Shown here: positions 25,155 through 35,415 of the stretch, one piece after another
How the letters are laid out: each line of letters opens with the position of its first letter
How positions within the stretch are numbered: the first letter of the stretch is position 1
From: Selaginella tamariscina
Lineage: Eukaryota > Streptophyta > Lycopodiopsida > Selaginellales > Selaginellaceae
DNA: 64,000 bases
NCBI GenBank assembly: GCA_003024785.1
Contig: PUQB01000058.1
Coordinates: forward strand, 1,267,722-1,331,721
Direction: 5' to 3'
Program-made: the position numbers and the translations under genes
The notes under the pieces: model-generated
What the model was told of the DNA's origin: nothing
Database searches by the model: none
The model's input: the letters and a program-made list of their open reading frames with translations, nothing else

Positions 25155-25586
25155 GTGTGGCTCCTCCGGTGTCATTGGCTAACCACACGTCCCTGTGACA
25201 AGCTGGACTATCAATGCTTGGGCCCATTTCGCATCATCGAGAGACTCTCTAATGTGACGTTTCATCTCGAGCTTCCACCAACCATCCGAATCCATCTCGT
25301 GTTCCATGTTTCTTTATTGGAGCCATATCATGCTCCTTCTGAACCCGGCCAACTTCTTCCACCACCTCCTTCGGTTACAGTTGCTGGTGAACATGAGTTC
25401 AAGGTTGCTGCAATTCTTAACTCTAAGCTTGTTCATGGTCAGCTTCGCTATTTCGTGGACTGGGTTGGTTATCCACCCAGTGAACACACTTGGAAGCCTA
25501 ATGCTCATCTTGTTCATGCTTCTAATCTTATTGTCGAGTTCCATCATCGATATCCTGCAAAACCTAGACCAGTGACAGCATTAGAG
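25155..25586 (+). pseudogene. Chromodomain region of the chromovirus
   Basis: The open frame reads LGPFRIIERLSNVTFHLELP and HLVFHVSLLEPYH, the integrase GPY/F module, then a Pro-rich linker and a chromodomain core, RYFVDWVGYPPSEHTW (25447-25494). The aromatic cage residues Y/F and W are visible. Chromodomains guide integration toward methylated-histone chromatin. The frame runs on through 25640 into the first units of the expanded tail, so the repeat grew out of coding sequence. Confidence 0.8.
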
Positions 25587-27285
25587 CCTGCTGCTCATCT
25601 TGTTCATGCTCCTGATCTTGTTGCTAAGTTCCATCATTAATATCCTGCAAAACCTGGACCAGTGATGAGCACCAAGCCTGCTGCTCATCTTGTTCATGCT
25701 CTTGATCTTGTTGCCGAGTTCCATCATCCTTACCACTATTGCCGATGATCGTGTTGAGCATCTCCAATAGGTTCATGAAGAAGTGCAACATCATCCTCAA
25801 TGCACTCGGGATTTGCAACAACAAGCTACTGATTGTTCCCATTCCTCTCCTCTAGCATTCACAATTGGTGACCAAGTGTGGCTCCTTCGGTGTCATTGGC
25901 CAACTACACGTCCCTATGACAAGCTGGATTATCAATGCTTGCATGCTGCTCATCTTGTTCATGCTCCTGATCTTATTGTCGAGTTCCATCATTGATATTT
26001 TGCAAAACCTGGACCAGTGACGAGCACCAGAGCCTACTGCTCATCTTGTTCATGCTCCTGATCTTGTTGCCGAGTTCCATCATTGATATCCTGCAAAACC
26101 TGGACCAATGACGAGCACCAAAGCCTACTGCTCATCTTGTTCATGCTCTTGATCTTGTTGCGGAGTTTCATCATCGATATCCTGCAAATATCCTGCAAAC
26201 CTGGACCAGTGACAAACACTAGAGCTTGCTACTCATCTTGTTCATGCTCTTGATCTTGTTGCCAAGTTCCATCATTGATATCCTGCAAAACCTGGACCAA
26301 TAACGAGCACCAGAGCCTACTGCTCATCTTGTTCATGAGCACCAGAACCTGCTGCTCATCTTGTTCATGAGCCTGATCTTGTTGCTGAATCATTGATGAG
26401 CACCAGAGCCTGTTGCTCATCTTGTTCATAAGCACCAGAACCTGCTGCTCATCTTGTTCACGAGCCTAATCTTGTTGCTGAATCATTGATGAGCACCAGA
26501 GCCTGCTGCTCATCTTGTTCATGAGCACCAGAACCTGCTGCTCATCTTGTTCATGAGCCTGATCTTGTTGCCGAATTTCATCATTGATATCTTGTTGCCG
26601 AATTCCATCATTGATATCCTACAAAACCTGGATCATTGATATCCTACAAAACCTGGATCATTGATATCCTACAAAACTTGGATCATTGATGAGCACCAGA
26701 GCCTACTGCTCATCTTGTTCATGAGCACCAGAACCTGCTACTCATCTTGTTCATGAGCCTGATCTTGTTGCTGAATCATTGATGAGCACCAGAGCCTGCT
26801 GCTCATCTTGTTCATGAGCACCAGAACCTGTTGCTCATCTTGTTCATGAGCCTAATCTTATTGCCGAATTCCATCATTAATATCCTGCAAAACCTGGATC
26901 ATTGATGAGCGATCATTGATGAGCACCAGAGCCTGCTGCTCATCTTGTTCATGAGCCTGATCTTGTTGCTGAATCATTTCATGATGTTCATGAGCCTGAT
27001 CTTGTTGCTGAATCATTTCATGATGTTCATGAGCCTGATCTTGTTGCTGAATCATTTCATGATGTTCATGAGCCTGATCTTGTTGCTGAATCATTTCATG
27101 ATGTTCATGAGCCTGATCTTGTTGCTGAATCATTGATGAGCACCAGAGCCTGCTGCTCATCTTGTTCATGAGCCTGATCTTGTTGCTGAATTCCATCATG
27201 GTGTTCACCATCGAAATGGTGCTCATCTTGTTCATGAGCCTGATCTTGTTGCTGAATTCCATCATGGTGTTCACCATCGAAAGGG
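25500..27285 (+). repeat. Minisatellite derived from the chromodomain tail
   Basis: Units of about 90 bp built on GCTCATCTTGTTCATGCTCC and TTCCATCATCGATATCCTGC start inside the chromodomain coding frame (25503, 25592, 25683) and continue in ever shorter, rearranged forms to 27285. A copy of the integrase-chromodomain linker (25011-25217) is embedded at about 25728-25941. Between 26950 and 27130 the unit settles into a 39-bp repeat, and the last two units near 27160-27285 carry a new 'CATCATGGTGTTCACCATCGA' type segment. The array lies just before the polypurine tract. Confidence 0.8.
26948..27131 (+). repeat. 39-bp tandem repeat, about five units
   Basis: A 39-bp unit (ATGAGCCTGATCTTGTTGCT followed by GAATCATTTCATGATGTTC) is repeated almost without change. 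Because 39 is a multiple of three, it leaves open frames on both strands (a 13-residue MFMSLILLLNHFM unit on plus, MIQQQDQAHEHHE on minus). The near-identity of the units points to recent expansion or ongoing homogenisation. Confidence 0.85.
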
Positions 27286-27292
27286 AGTATAA

Positions 27293-27648
27293 TGTAAGTA
27301 TTATGGATTATTTTTTGCCTTTCACAAAACTTGAACTCAAAACCTTTCCACTAACACACATATGTGTTAGCCAACTTATCCGTATGATCCTGGATGTTGA
27401 ATTACACCATCAACAGCAAGGCATATATTCATACGCATGTTCCAGACCAGTTGTGGACCACACAATCCTCAGGACCTCAGATATATAAACAAGGTTTCAG
27501 TTTCAGGTTTCTTAGAATCATTCAACACCAGTCTTTGGCCTTGTGTTTCATTTTGTATTCATTTCTCTCTTGAATACAATCTCCTCCTTTCAGCTCAAAG
27601 GTTCCGCCCTTGTTCTAAAGGTTTCGCCCTTTGCACAAGGTCGTGACA
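27293..27648 (+). mobile_element. 3' LTR of the chromovirus
   Basis: A purine-rich tract (GAAAGGGAGTATAA) is followed by TGTAAGTATT at 27293. The LTR ends at GTCGTGACA at 27648, right before sequence homologous to the inner DNA transposon at 44812. At 356 bp it contains a TATATAAAC box near 27480. No matching 5' LTR exists in the window, so the insertion cannot be dated from LTR divergence. Confidence 0.75.
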
Positions 27649-30600
27649 GCTTGTTGTGATTTGTAGCATCCTCCTTTATAAGGTTCAACTCGGTTCTCCA
27701 CTGCTGAAGGATTGCCATAAGAGAAGGTGTCATCACAATGTTCTTCTTTTTGGCGTTGGCATATAATAGATTCTTGCCCAAATCTTCTGATTGGTTCACC
27801 CATTGAACAAGCATATCATCATCTGTCACATGCAAATATTTGCTGACCTCTTCGTATGTTAAAGCCAAGGTCCAACCCAGTTTGTGACAGTGTATTCCCA
27901 ACCACTCCTTGAAGTACCTAATCGTCTTCAACTTCATTGCCTTGACATGAAAAGGAGAGGTGGGGCTGCTATTGTTAATCTATAGTTTGCCATAAATCAC
28001 CAAATCAGTTAAGACATCCATCTGCTCCATTGTTGTTCCATTTAAAGTGTCAGAGTTTTAACCCAAAGGGCCAACACGTGGCGACACGTGGCTGCTAGGT
28101 GGCCATTTGGCGTCATCACCCTGTGTGAGCAACGCTAAGTTTCCCAGAACAACCCCAACGACCCTAGGGTTAGACTCTAATGCCCAAGCGGACAGAAGAT
28201 TTAGGGTTTAGCCTAAGTCTCCCTAGAATGTCTTCCCCTAGAACCCTTGAGGGATAACCCTAGTTGACTTAGGGTTTAGCCTAAGTCTCCCTAGAGTGTC
28301 TACCCCCAAATCCCTTTGAGGGATAACCCTAGTTGACTTAGGGTCTTGCCCTAGAAGACCTAGACATGCTCATGCCCTAACCCCCATCAAGGAGACGTGT
28401 GTTCCACACATACCCCTGGACAGAGCTAAGGCATCGTCACTTACCCCTTGAGGAATCACCCTCATCCGGGAGTACAATCCCTTTAGGGCGACAAGGGGTA
28501 CCCTGAACCATGACTAACCCCTAAGGGTTTGAGTGGCCAAGTTATACCCTAGACCTAGGGCTAGTACTTAGTGAGGATACGAGTGTGCGCTGTAGGCGGA
28601 CACGAGTGTTCTGCTAAGCAAACTCCCTAAGGCTAAGTTTGGGATAACCCTAAGCACATGACCTTGCGAGTGCCTCACGAAAGGGCTCCTGCTAACATGT
28701 TTAGGTTGTTCAACCCTTGAATTCCAAGGAGAACACTCCCCTAGCCAAGTGTGCCAAAGCACACCTAGTTATGAGACCTAACCTCCCTTGAGGGTATGCC
28801 CAAGGCTTAGCACCCTAGCGCGAGCACAAGCATGCCTGTTTGTCAGAGTATCCAACCCCTTGGCGACAAGCCCATGACATAACCCCAAAGGGCATGCCTC
28901 GGGCGTTGTATCGTGTGACGTTTAGCCCAGTGTCACATCTCCATGTGACACTGCCTTCCCAATGTAGGCTATCATGCCATAGCCCTTAGATTCGAGAGTT
29001 GCACCAAGTGCCACAAACATGGCTCCTAAATGCCAACTCTAGAACCCCTCAATGAACCCTCAGGAACCAAGTAACATGAACTTGTCAAACAAGATCCCAT
29101 GCTCACAGTTGGACAAGGACACGGATGTGCCTTGCTTGGCCGTGAGTGCTACACCTAGCTTGACGTGGAGGAGGAGGTTGGAGACAAGCTTCAACCTCTG
29201 CCTCTTGGAACGTGCATTCTGACAAGACCTCCCAGGCATGGATTCGCCAACGTTAAGGGTAAGCTACCCCGAAGGTGGAAAGTACCCTGGCATCTGGAAG
29301 TTAGGGCGGCACAACAGAGGGTTGTGCCTTGACGACACAAGCTAGAGCTTGCACCGGGAGAAGAGTAACGAGCTCAGTCATGAACCCAGGAACCCTCACC
29401 TATATACTACTTTATTTATGTGACAAAGCCCCCCCCCCCTGTTTTCCTGTTTACATAAGTGGGCTAGCACTGAAATCTCATTCCCAGAGGGAACATACTT
29501 GGTGAGTTATCCATCAACCCCTAAACCCTAACTTGTCAAACCTGAGGGTATTTCTAAGCATATCCGACATGCCGAACTAACCATTAATCCAACCGGGACA
29601 CGGAAAACGAGGGTAAGAGTTTTCTAGAAGGTAAGTGCTACCTTCGCTTAGAGTTTCTCGAGATATCTAAGGACAGTCGGCCGGACTACCCCTAAACACC
29701 TAAGTGCACTAAGCGGGGTTGTTTCTCACTACATCTAGGGCTTGTCAACATAGTACAGTAGGTAACAACAGTCAACGTCCAAAGTAAAGAGGAGTCATAA
29801 TAAAAACTATGACATAAAGGCTTCAATCATGTGAGCTTGAAATCGTTGTCTACATCCTTTGTAGATTGAATAGACTTAGATTTCAACATCTTACTGGGTT
29901 TCTTTACAAACTTCTCTGAGGGCTCCCCTTCACTTATCTGCTTGTTCCTTTTGCAAACGATTCCATAATCCCCACCCATTTGACAAAGATCTTATCCTCG
30001 AGGCAAGAAATCAACATCATCAAAAAGAATGTTTCCTTCCCGCCCACCTGGGCAAAATCAACTGCTGCAATTTCTTCAGCTTTCTGTAAAAAAAAAAGAG
30101 ACAGATTAAGATACTAGTGAGATAAATCCCGTAAAACAATTTACTTACCCGGTATTCCACACTTTGTTCTCTCTTGCAATAACTTTTTGTGGTTGCCCAA
30201 GATTTTCCGACATGGATCGCGTGTGTTTGAACTTTTCCCATATTTTGCTGTTGTAGTGGTTGGTGTCAGCAACATCCTATTCCGTTGATAACTTATGGTA
30301 TTACTCAATTGTGAGATTTGACTTAGATAAAAATGCCAATCTTTTTGTCAGCTTCTCACAAGTATGCTCGAAAAGTTTTGTTGCCATCGTTCCTTTATTG
30401 TGTTTATCGAGAAGTTGTTGGGCTACCGTTATTGTGTGCCACACTATCTCAGTGCCTTTCTTTCTTTCATACTATGGTCACAAAACAGCATTATGTGGAA
30501 TGGTGTAATAATTATCGTCCTTCATCTTCTCCATGAGCTTAGCTACACGTTCTTGGTTGAGTGACATGTAATTAAAGTTTGGGTTGACGCTGCAATACTT

Positions 30601-31478
30601 AATCCTACACTCGTAAATCCTATTATCCAACATCATTTCCTTGTGGTTTATTGCAGCATAGGATGCCACATGTGCAGCTAACAAAACAACAGATGATTTT
30701 CTTCTACGATCCAAATCAACATGTGTGATCCCCGACTGCAGCTGTTCTAATGTTCTTGGCACACTCTTCCAGCTTCCGAAGATTCCTAAACAAATTGAAT
30801 GTGATCTGTAAAGAACCTGGGACAGAGCCACCCTCTCAATCTCCCTAATGATGTCGCTGTGTTCTTCTTCAATAAGAAGAAGAACAATTGCTCCACTTGT
30901 GGATGTTCTGTATTATAAAGCAATATCTGTTGAGAATACACCTACTCGATGAGTATGGAGATCTTCGAAGTAAACATCTAATTGGATCCCCTCCATAGAT
31001 GGGCTTTTGTTAAGTTGAAGAAGAACTCCACGATCAACATCATTAGTGAAAACATGAATGTCATTATCCACAAGTCGACAAAACCACTCGAGATTAATGT
31101 CGTAACTGGCGACCTATGGATCCAAGAATGTGACATTGGATGAAACAAGGCATACGTGTCAAGCATTGTCTAATATGGGTTTGTAGCCTACTTTTGGGTG
31201 CTTGACTAATAAATCTAGTTTCCATTGTTTTGCTTGTCCGTGCGTTGTGATAGATGTTAGTTTAACAGCAACCATGGTTGCTCCAATGCGCTTCACGCTT
31301 ATTTTGAAATATGGCTAAGTTGATTCCAAAATCCCCCTGCCCATCTCATCTTTTCCTCTCGTTTTCAATGTCACCTCAATTCCACATCTGAATACAAAAA
31401 TGATTAGTTCTTCAAGCACATATCCTAGTATAGCAGATTTTATTATAATTCTTACCTAGAATTTAATGACAACTCCAT
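27649..31478 (-). pseudogene. Outer ParB/methyltransferase-like gene, truncated
   Basis: This is the minus-strand paralogue of the gene at 43851-46930. It starts at an ATG (31478-31476, MELSLNS then a GT splice site), continues through blocks such as VDVYFEDL, NPNFNY and TIPHNAVLC, and is split by a solo LTR at 28048-29814. The FKEWLGIHCHKLGW block survives at 27850-27910. It ends abruptly at the chromovirus LTR at 27649, so the methyltransferase-like C-terminus is lost. Many stops are present. Around 30430-30450 a deletion of roughly 95 bp relative to the inner copy removes the region before and including S-G-Q of the ParB-like motif. Confidence 0.75.
28048..29814 (+). mobile_element. Solo LTR, 1767 bp, with TAAAG target duplication
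   Basis: It begins TGTCAGAGTTTTAACCC and ends AAAACTATGACA, so the termini are TGTCA...TGACA. The 5-bp duplication TAAAG flanks it at 28043-28047 and 29815-29819. The unoccupied site is visible in the inner element at 45192-45210, where CCATTTAAAGGCTTCAA is continuous. No internal retroelement genes are present, so it is a solo LTR formed by LTR-LTR recombination. It contains about two units of a 69-bp tandem repeat (AGGGTTTAGCCTAAGTCTCC...) at 28200-28345. Confidence 0.9.
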
Positions 31479-31860
31479 ACTAATGACTCAATCTCCTTGT
31501 TTGATCAAATTGTCTTTCTACACAAAAATACACTATGAATACAATTCATATAAAAACGCACACACACTTGTATAAACTCAAATATACAAAATTAATACAC
31601 TGATAAATTCACATACACCCTTCTTTGTCTCAGAGAGAAGTGAATGGGATTAACTGTCCAAAGCTCATATTTGTGCTAGTGCAAAAAACTGATAACATTT
31701 GGTTTTTAGAACCACCACAAATGTGAGCTTTAGACAATTTCACATGGTTTACTGGCTTTTACTCAAAATATTATGATAAGATGATAGAAGTAAATAAAAT
31801 GAAATAAGCAACTTATATATATTAATACACATATATATTCACATGGAAGGGGTGGTGGAA
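29820..31860 (-). other. Outer ParB-like gene body and 5' flank
   Basis: This is the right-hand part of the interrupted outer gene (see the entry starting 27649). From 31479 to 31850 the sequence is AT-rich 5' flank matching 46931-47250 of the inner element, including a phrase around GTCCAAAGCTCA and ACCACCACAAATGTGAGCT that is almost self-complementary, so it could form a hairpin near 31657-31730. Confidence 0.5.
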
Positions 31861-32765
31861 TTAATTTCGCCACCCCTTTTATGCTTTCTGAAAGTGTGGG
31901 TGGGATTAATCTCGTCATTCTTCTTGATCCCCTAAATGGGTGTGCAGGATTAATCTCACCACCTTTCTCGATCTCAGAGAGAACTGGGCGGGATTTATTT
32001 GGCCCACTCGTTTAGGTGATCAAGAAGGGTGGCGAGATTAATCTTGCCCACCATGGAAGGGATGATGGAATTAATCTCGCCACCCTTCTTAGTCTCCTAA
32101 ACTGGTGTGTTGTATTAATTCTGCCACCTTTCCGTCTCAGACAGAAGTGGTCGGGATTGATTTGGCCCACTAGATTAGAAGATAGTGAAGGGTGGCGGGA
32201 TTAATCCCGCCACCCCTTCCATGCTTAGTTAGAGAAATTAATCCCGACCATGACACTTTCATTTGGATAATGGCGGTGGGCCGGATTAATCCCGCCCCAC
32301 ACTCAGTGAGACATAAAGTGTGGCAGGATTAATCCTGCCACCCCTTCCATGCCCGATGAACAGAATTAATCCTTTCACCACCTCCACGCCTCCTTGGACG
32401 GTCAGTGGGATTAATCCCGCCACCCCTTCCATGCCTGTTTAGGGGAATTAATCTCGACCACAACACTTTCATTTGGATAATGGCGGTGGGCGAAATTAAT
32501 CTTGCCCCACACTCATTAAGACATAAGTGTGGCAGGATTAATCTCCTTGCCTTTCACACATGCCCTTCCTGCAGGGCATGGGCGGCGGATTAATCCCGCC
32601 GCGCATGAGGTTAACTAAAGAGCCTGCGTGGCGGCAGGATTAATCCTGGCACCCATGACCTGTAGGAAGGGCCTACATGAAAGGCGGCGGGATTAATCCC
32701 GCCGCTCATGACCTGCGGGAAGGGCCTATGTTAAGGGCAGCGGGATTATTTACGCCACCCATGGC
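31850..32765. repeat. Palindrome array, outer copy, leftward-gene side
   Basis: About twenty degenerate copies of the palindrome GGCGGGATTAATCCCGCC stand at irregular 40-60 bp spacing. Many carry G-to-A or C-to-T changes at CpG (for example GGCAGGATTAATCCTGCC). The array lies upstream of the minus-strand ParB/methyltransferase-like gene, as in the inner element (47263-48310). The solo LTR at 32773 inserted at its right edge. Confidence 0.85.
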
Positions 32766-32772
32766 CTACTCA

Positions 32773-34619
32773 TGTCATAGTTTTTACTATGACTCAACCC
32801 TTTACTTTGAACGTTGACTGTTGTTACCTACTGTACTATGTTGATAAGCCCTAGGTGTAGAAGTAATAGGCCCGCTTAGTGCACTTGGATATCTAGTGAT
32901 GGTCCGGTCGGGTGTCATTAGGTATTTACAAGAAACTCTGGGCGAAGCTAGCACTTCCATCTAGAAAACTCTTACCTTGGTTTTCCGTGTCCCGGTTGGG
33001 TTAATGGCTAGTTCTGGTGAGTTCGGCATGTCGGATATGCTTAGAAATACCCCTAGGTTTGACAGGTTAGGGTTTAGGGGTCAATGGATAACTCACCAAG
33101 TATATTTCCTCTGGGAATGAGATTTCAGTGCTAGCCCACTTATGTAAACAGGAAAACAGGGGGGGGCCTCTGTCACATAAATAAGGTAGTATGTAGTGGG
33201 AGAGCTCCTGGGTTCATGACTGAGTTCGTTGCTCTTCTACCGGTGCAAGCTCTAGCTTGTGTCGTTAAGGCACAACCCTCTGTTGTGCCGCCCTAACTTT
33301 CAGATGCCAGAGGTACGTCCCACCTTTGGGGTAGCCTACCCTTAACGTTGGCGAATTCATACCTGGGAGGTCTTGTCGGAATGCACGTTCCAAGAGGTAG
33401 AGGTTGAGGCTTGTCTCCAGCCTCCTCCTCCACATCAAGCTAAGAGCAACACTCACAGCTAACCAGGGCACGTTCGTGTCTTTGTCCAACTGTGGTTGTG
33501 GGTTCTTGATTGATAAGGGTTTCCTTATCGGGTCTTGAGGGATAATTGAGGGGTTCTAGAGTTGGCATTTAGGAGCCATGTTTGTGGCACTTGGTGCAAC
33601 TCTCGAATCTAAGGGCTATGGCATGATAGTCCACATTGGAGAAGGCAGTGTCACATGGAGATGTGACACTGGGCTAAACGTCACACGATACAACACCCGA
33701 GGCATGCCCTTTGGGGTTATGTCATGGGCTTGTCGCCAAGGGGTTGGATACTCTGACAAACAGGCATGCTTGTGCTCGCGCTAGGGTGCTAAGCCTTGGG
33801 CATACACTCAAGGGAGGTTAGGTCTCATAACTAGGTGTGCTTTGGCACACTTGGCTAGGGGAGTGTTCTCCTTGGAATTCAAGGGTTGAACAACCTAAAC
33901 ATGTTAGCAGGAGCCCTTTCGTGAGGCACTCGCAAGGTCATGTGCTTAGGGTTATCCCAAATTTAGCCTTAGGGAGTTTGCTTAGCAGAACACTCGTGTC
34001 TGCCTACAGCGCACACTCGTGTCCTCACTAAGTACTAACCCTAGGTCTAGGGTATAACTTGGCCACTCAAACCCTTAGGGGTTAGTCGTGGTTCAGGGTA
34101 CCCCTTGCCGCCCTAAAGGGGTTGTACTTCCGGATGAGGGTGATTCCTCAAGGGGTAAGTGACGATGCCTTAGCTCTGTCCAGGGGTATGTGTGGAACAC
34201 ACATCTCCTTGATGGGGGTTAGGGCATGAGCATGTCTAGGTCTTCTAGGGCAAGACCCTAAGTCAACTAGGGTTATCCCTCAAGGGTTTTGGGGGCAGAC
34301 ACTCTAGGGAGACTTAGGCTAAACCCTAAGTCAGCTAGGGTTATCCCTCAAGGGTTTTGGGGGTAGACACTCTAGGGAGACTTAGGCTAAACCCTAAGTC
34401 AACTAGGGTTATCTCTCAAGGGTTCTGGGGGCAGACATTCTAGGGAGACTTAGGCTAAACCCTAAGTCTCCTATCCACTTGGGCATTAGAGTCTAACCCT
34501 AGGGGTCGTTAGAGTTGTTTTGGGAAACTTAGCATTACTCACACAGGGTGATGACGCCAAATGGCCACCTCGCAGCCACGTGTTGCCACGTGTTGGCCCT
34601 TTGGGTTAAAACTCTGACA
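32773..34619 (-). mobile_element. Solo LTR, 1847 bp, inverted, ACTCA target duplication
   Basis: This is the reverse complement of the same LTR family as 28048-29814: it starts TGTCATAGTTTTTACTATGA and ends GTTAAAACTCTGACA. The 5-bp duplication ACTCA is seen at 32768-32772 and 34620-34624. It is very similar to the first solo LTR. The extra length comes largely from a third and fourth unit of the 69-bp tandem repeat (34255-34465). No internal domain is present. Confidence 0.9.
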
Positions 34620-34680
34620 ACTCATCTTGTATGTATATCATGTGTGTGCGTGTGTGTGTTAAATAAATTAAATTATACAG

Positions 34681-34726
<46 letters not shown>

Positions 34727-34986
34727 ATACAGGGGTGTGTGCCAGAGATAGATAAATCAATAAAATTATACAAATACACACACACACACACACATATATA
34801 TGTGTGTGTGGTGTGTATGTCTAGGAGTGTGCGTGTGTGTGCGAGAGATAGATAAATAAATAAAATTATACAGATACACACACATAATATATGTATGTAT
34901 ATATGTATATAGGTATATATATATATGTGTATATATATATCGTGTGTATGCATGTGTGAACTAAACAAATAAAATTATACAGATAA

Positions 34987-35020
<34 letters not shown>

Positions 35021-35200
35021 GTATGTATGTATGTATATGTATATGTATATATGTATAGGAGTGTGCATGTGTGTGCGAGAGATAAATAAATAAATAAAAT
35101 TATACATATACACACACATAATATATGTATGTATATATGTATATAGGTATATATATATGTGTGTATATATGTATATCGTGTGTATGTGTGTGTGAGCTAA

Positions 35201-35239
<39 letters not shown>

Positions 35240-35415
35240 CCAATATATGTGTATGTATATACAGGAGTGTGATGTGTGTGCGAGAGATAGATAAAACAAA
35301 ATTATTATATAGATACACACAGATATAAATGTATATGTAAATACAGATAAATAAATAAATTTTCTATCACACACAAATATATATACACAGGAGTGTGCGT
35401 GTGAGAGAGAGATAT
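34620..35415. repeat. TG/TA microsatellite block, outer element
   Basis: Repeated blocks of (TG)n, (TA)n and (CA)n are separated by a recurring phrase around GCGAGAGATAGATAAATAAA and AATTATACAGATA. It corresponds to 48310-49085 in the inner element. All long open frames here on both strands are repeat artefacts. Confidence 0.85.

Larger units (their letters stand above)
21820..27648 (+). mobile_element. Ty3/gypsy chromovirus, 3' part, inactive
   Basis: In order on the plus strand: an aspartic protease region, reverse transcriptase, RNase H, integrase with zinc finger, a chromodomain, an expanded tandem-repeat tail, and a 3' LTR. This domain order and the chromodomain place it among the chromoviruses. 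The gag region, 5' LTR and primer-binding site are absent upstream; a tandem 'CATGATGACATGGTTATACGGA' type repeat (21825-21885, unit about 23 bp) marks the left limit of recognisable sequence. Every domain is broken by stops or frame changes. The LTR end directly abuts the outer DNA transposon at 27649, so the retroelement inserted into that transposon and both later lost their left sides. Confidence 0.85.

Noticed and set aside
26858..27277. 139-codon Gln/His-rich minus frame
   Set aside because: It is the reverse reading of the chromodomain-derived minisatellite and stays open only because units are 39 bp.
27590..27648. Extension of the 27590-27937 minus frame into the chromovirus LTR
   Set aside because: Homology to the inner gene ends at 27649; the remaining codons are LTR sequence read through by chance.
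28568..34031. 64-codon frames at 28568-28762 and 33837-34031 with near-identical proteins
   Set aside because: They are two copies of the same stretch of the solo LTR. Conservation reflects LTR identity, not coding.
34600..35400. Several open frames of 65-137 codons on both strands
   Set aside because: They are translated TG/TA/CA microsatellites with Cys-Val-Cys-Val or Tyr-Ile-Tyr-Ile runs. The same applies at 48170-48700 and 11700-12370.
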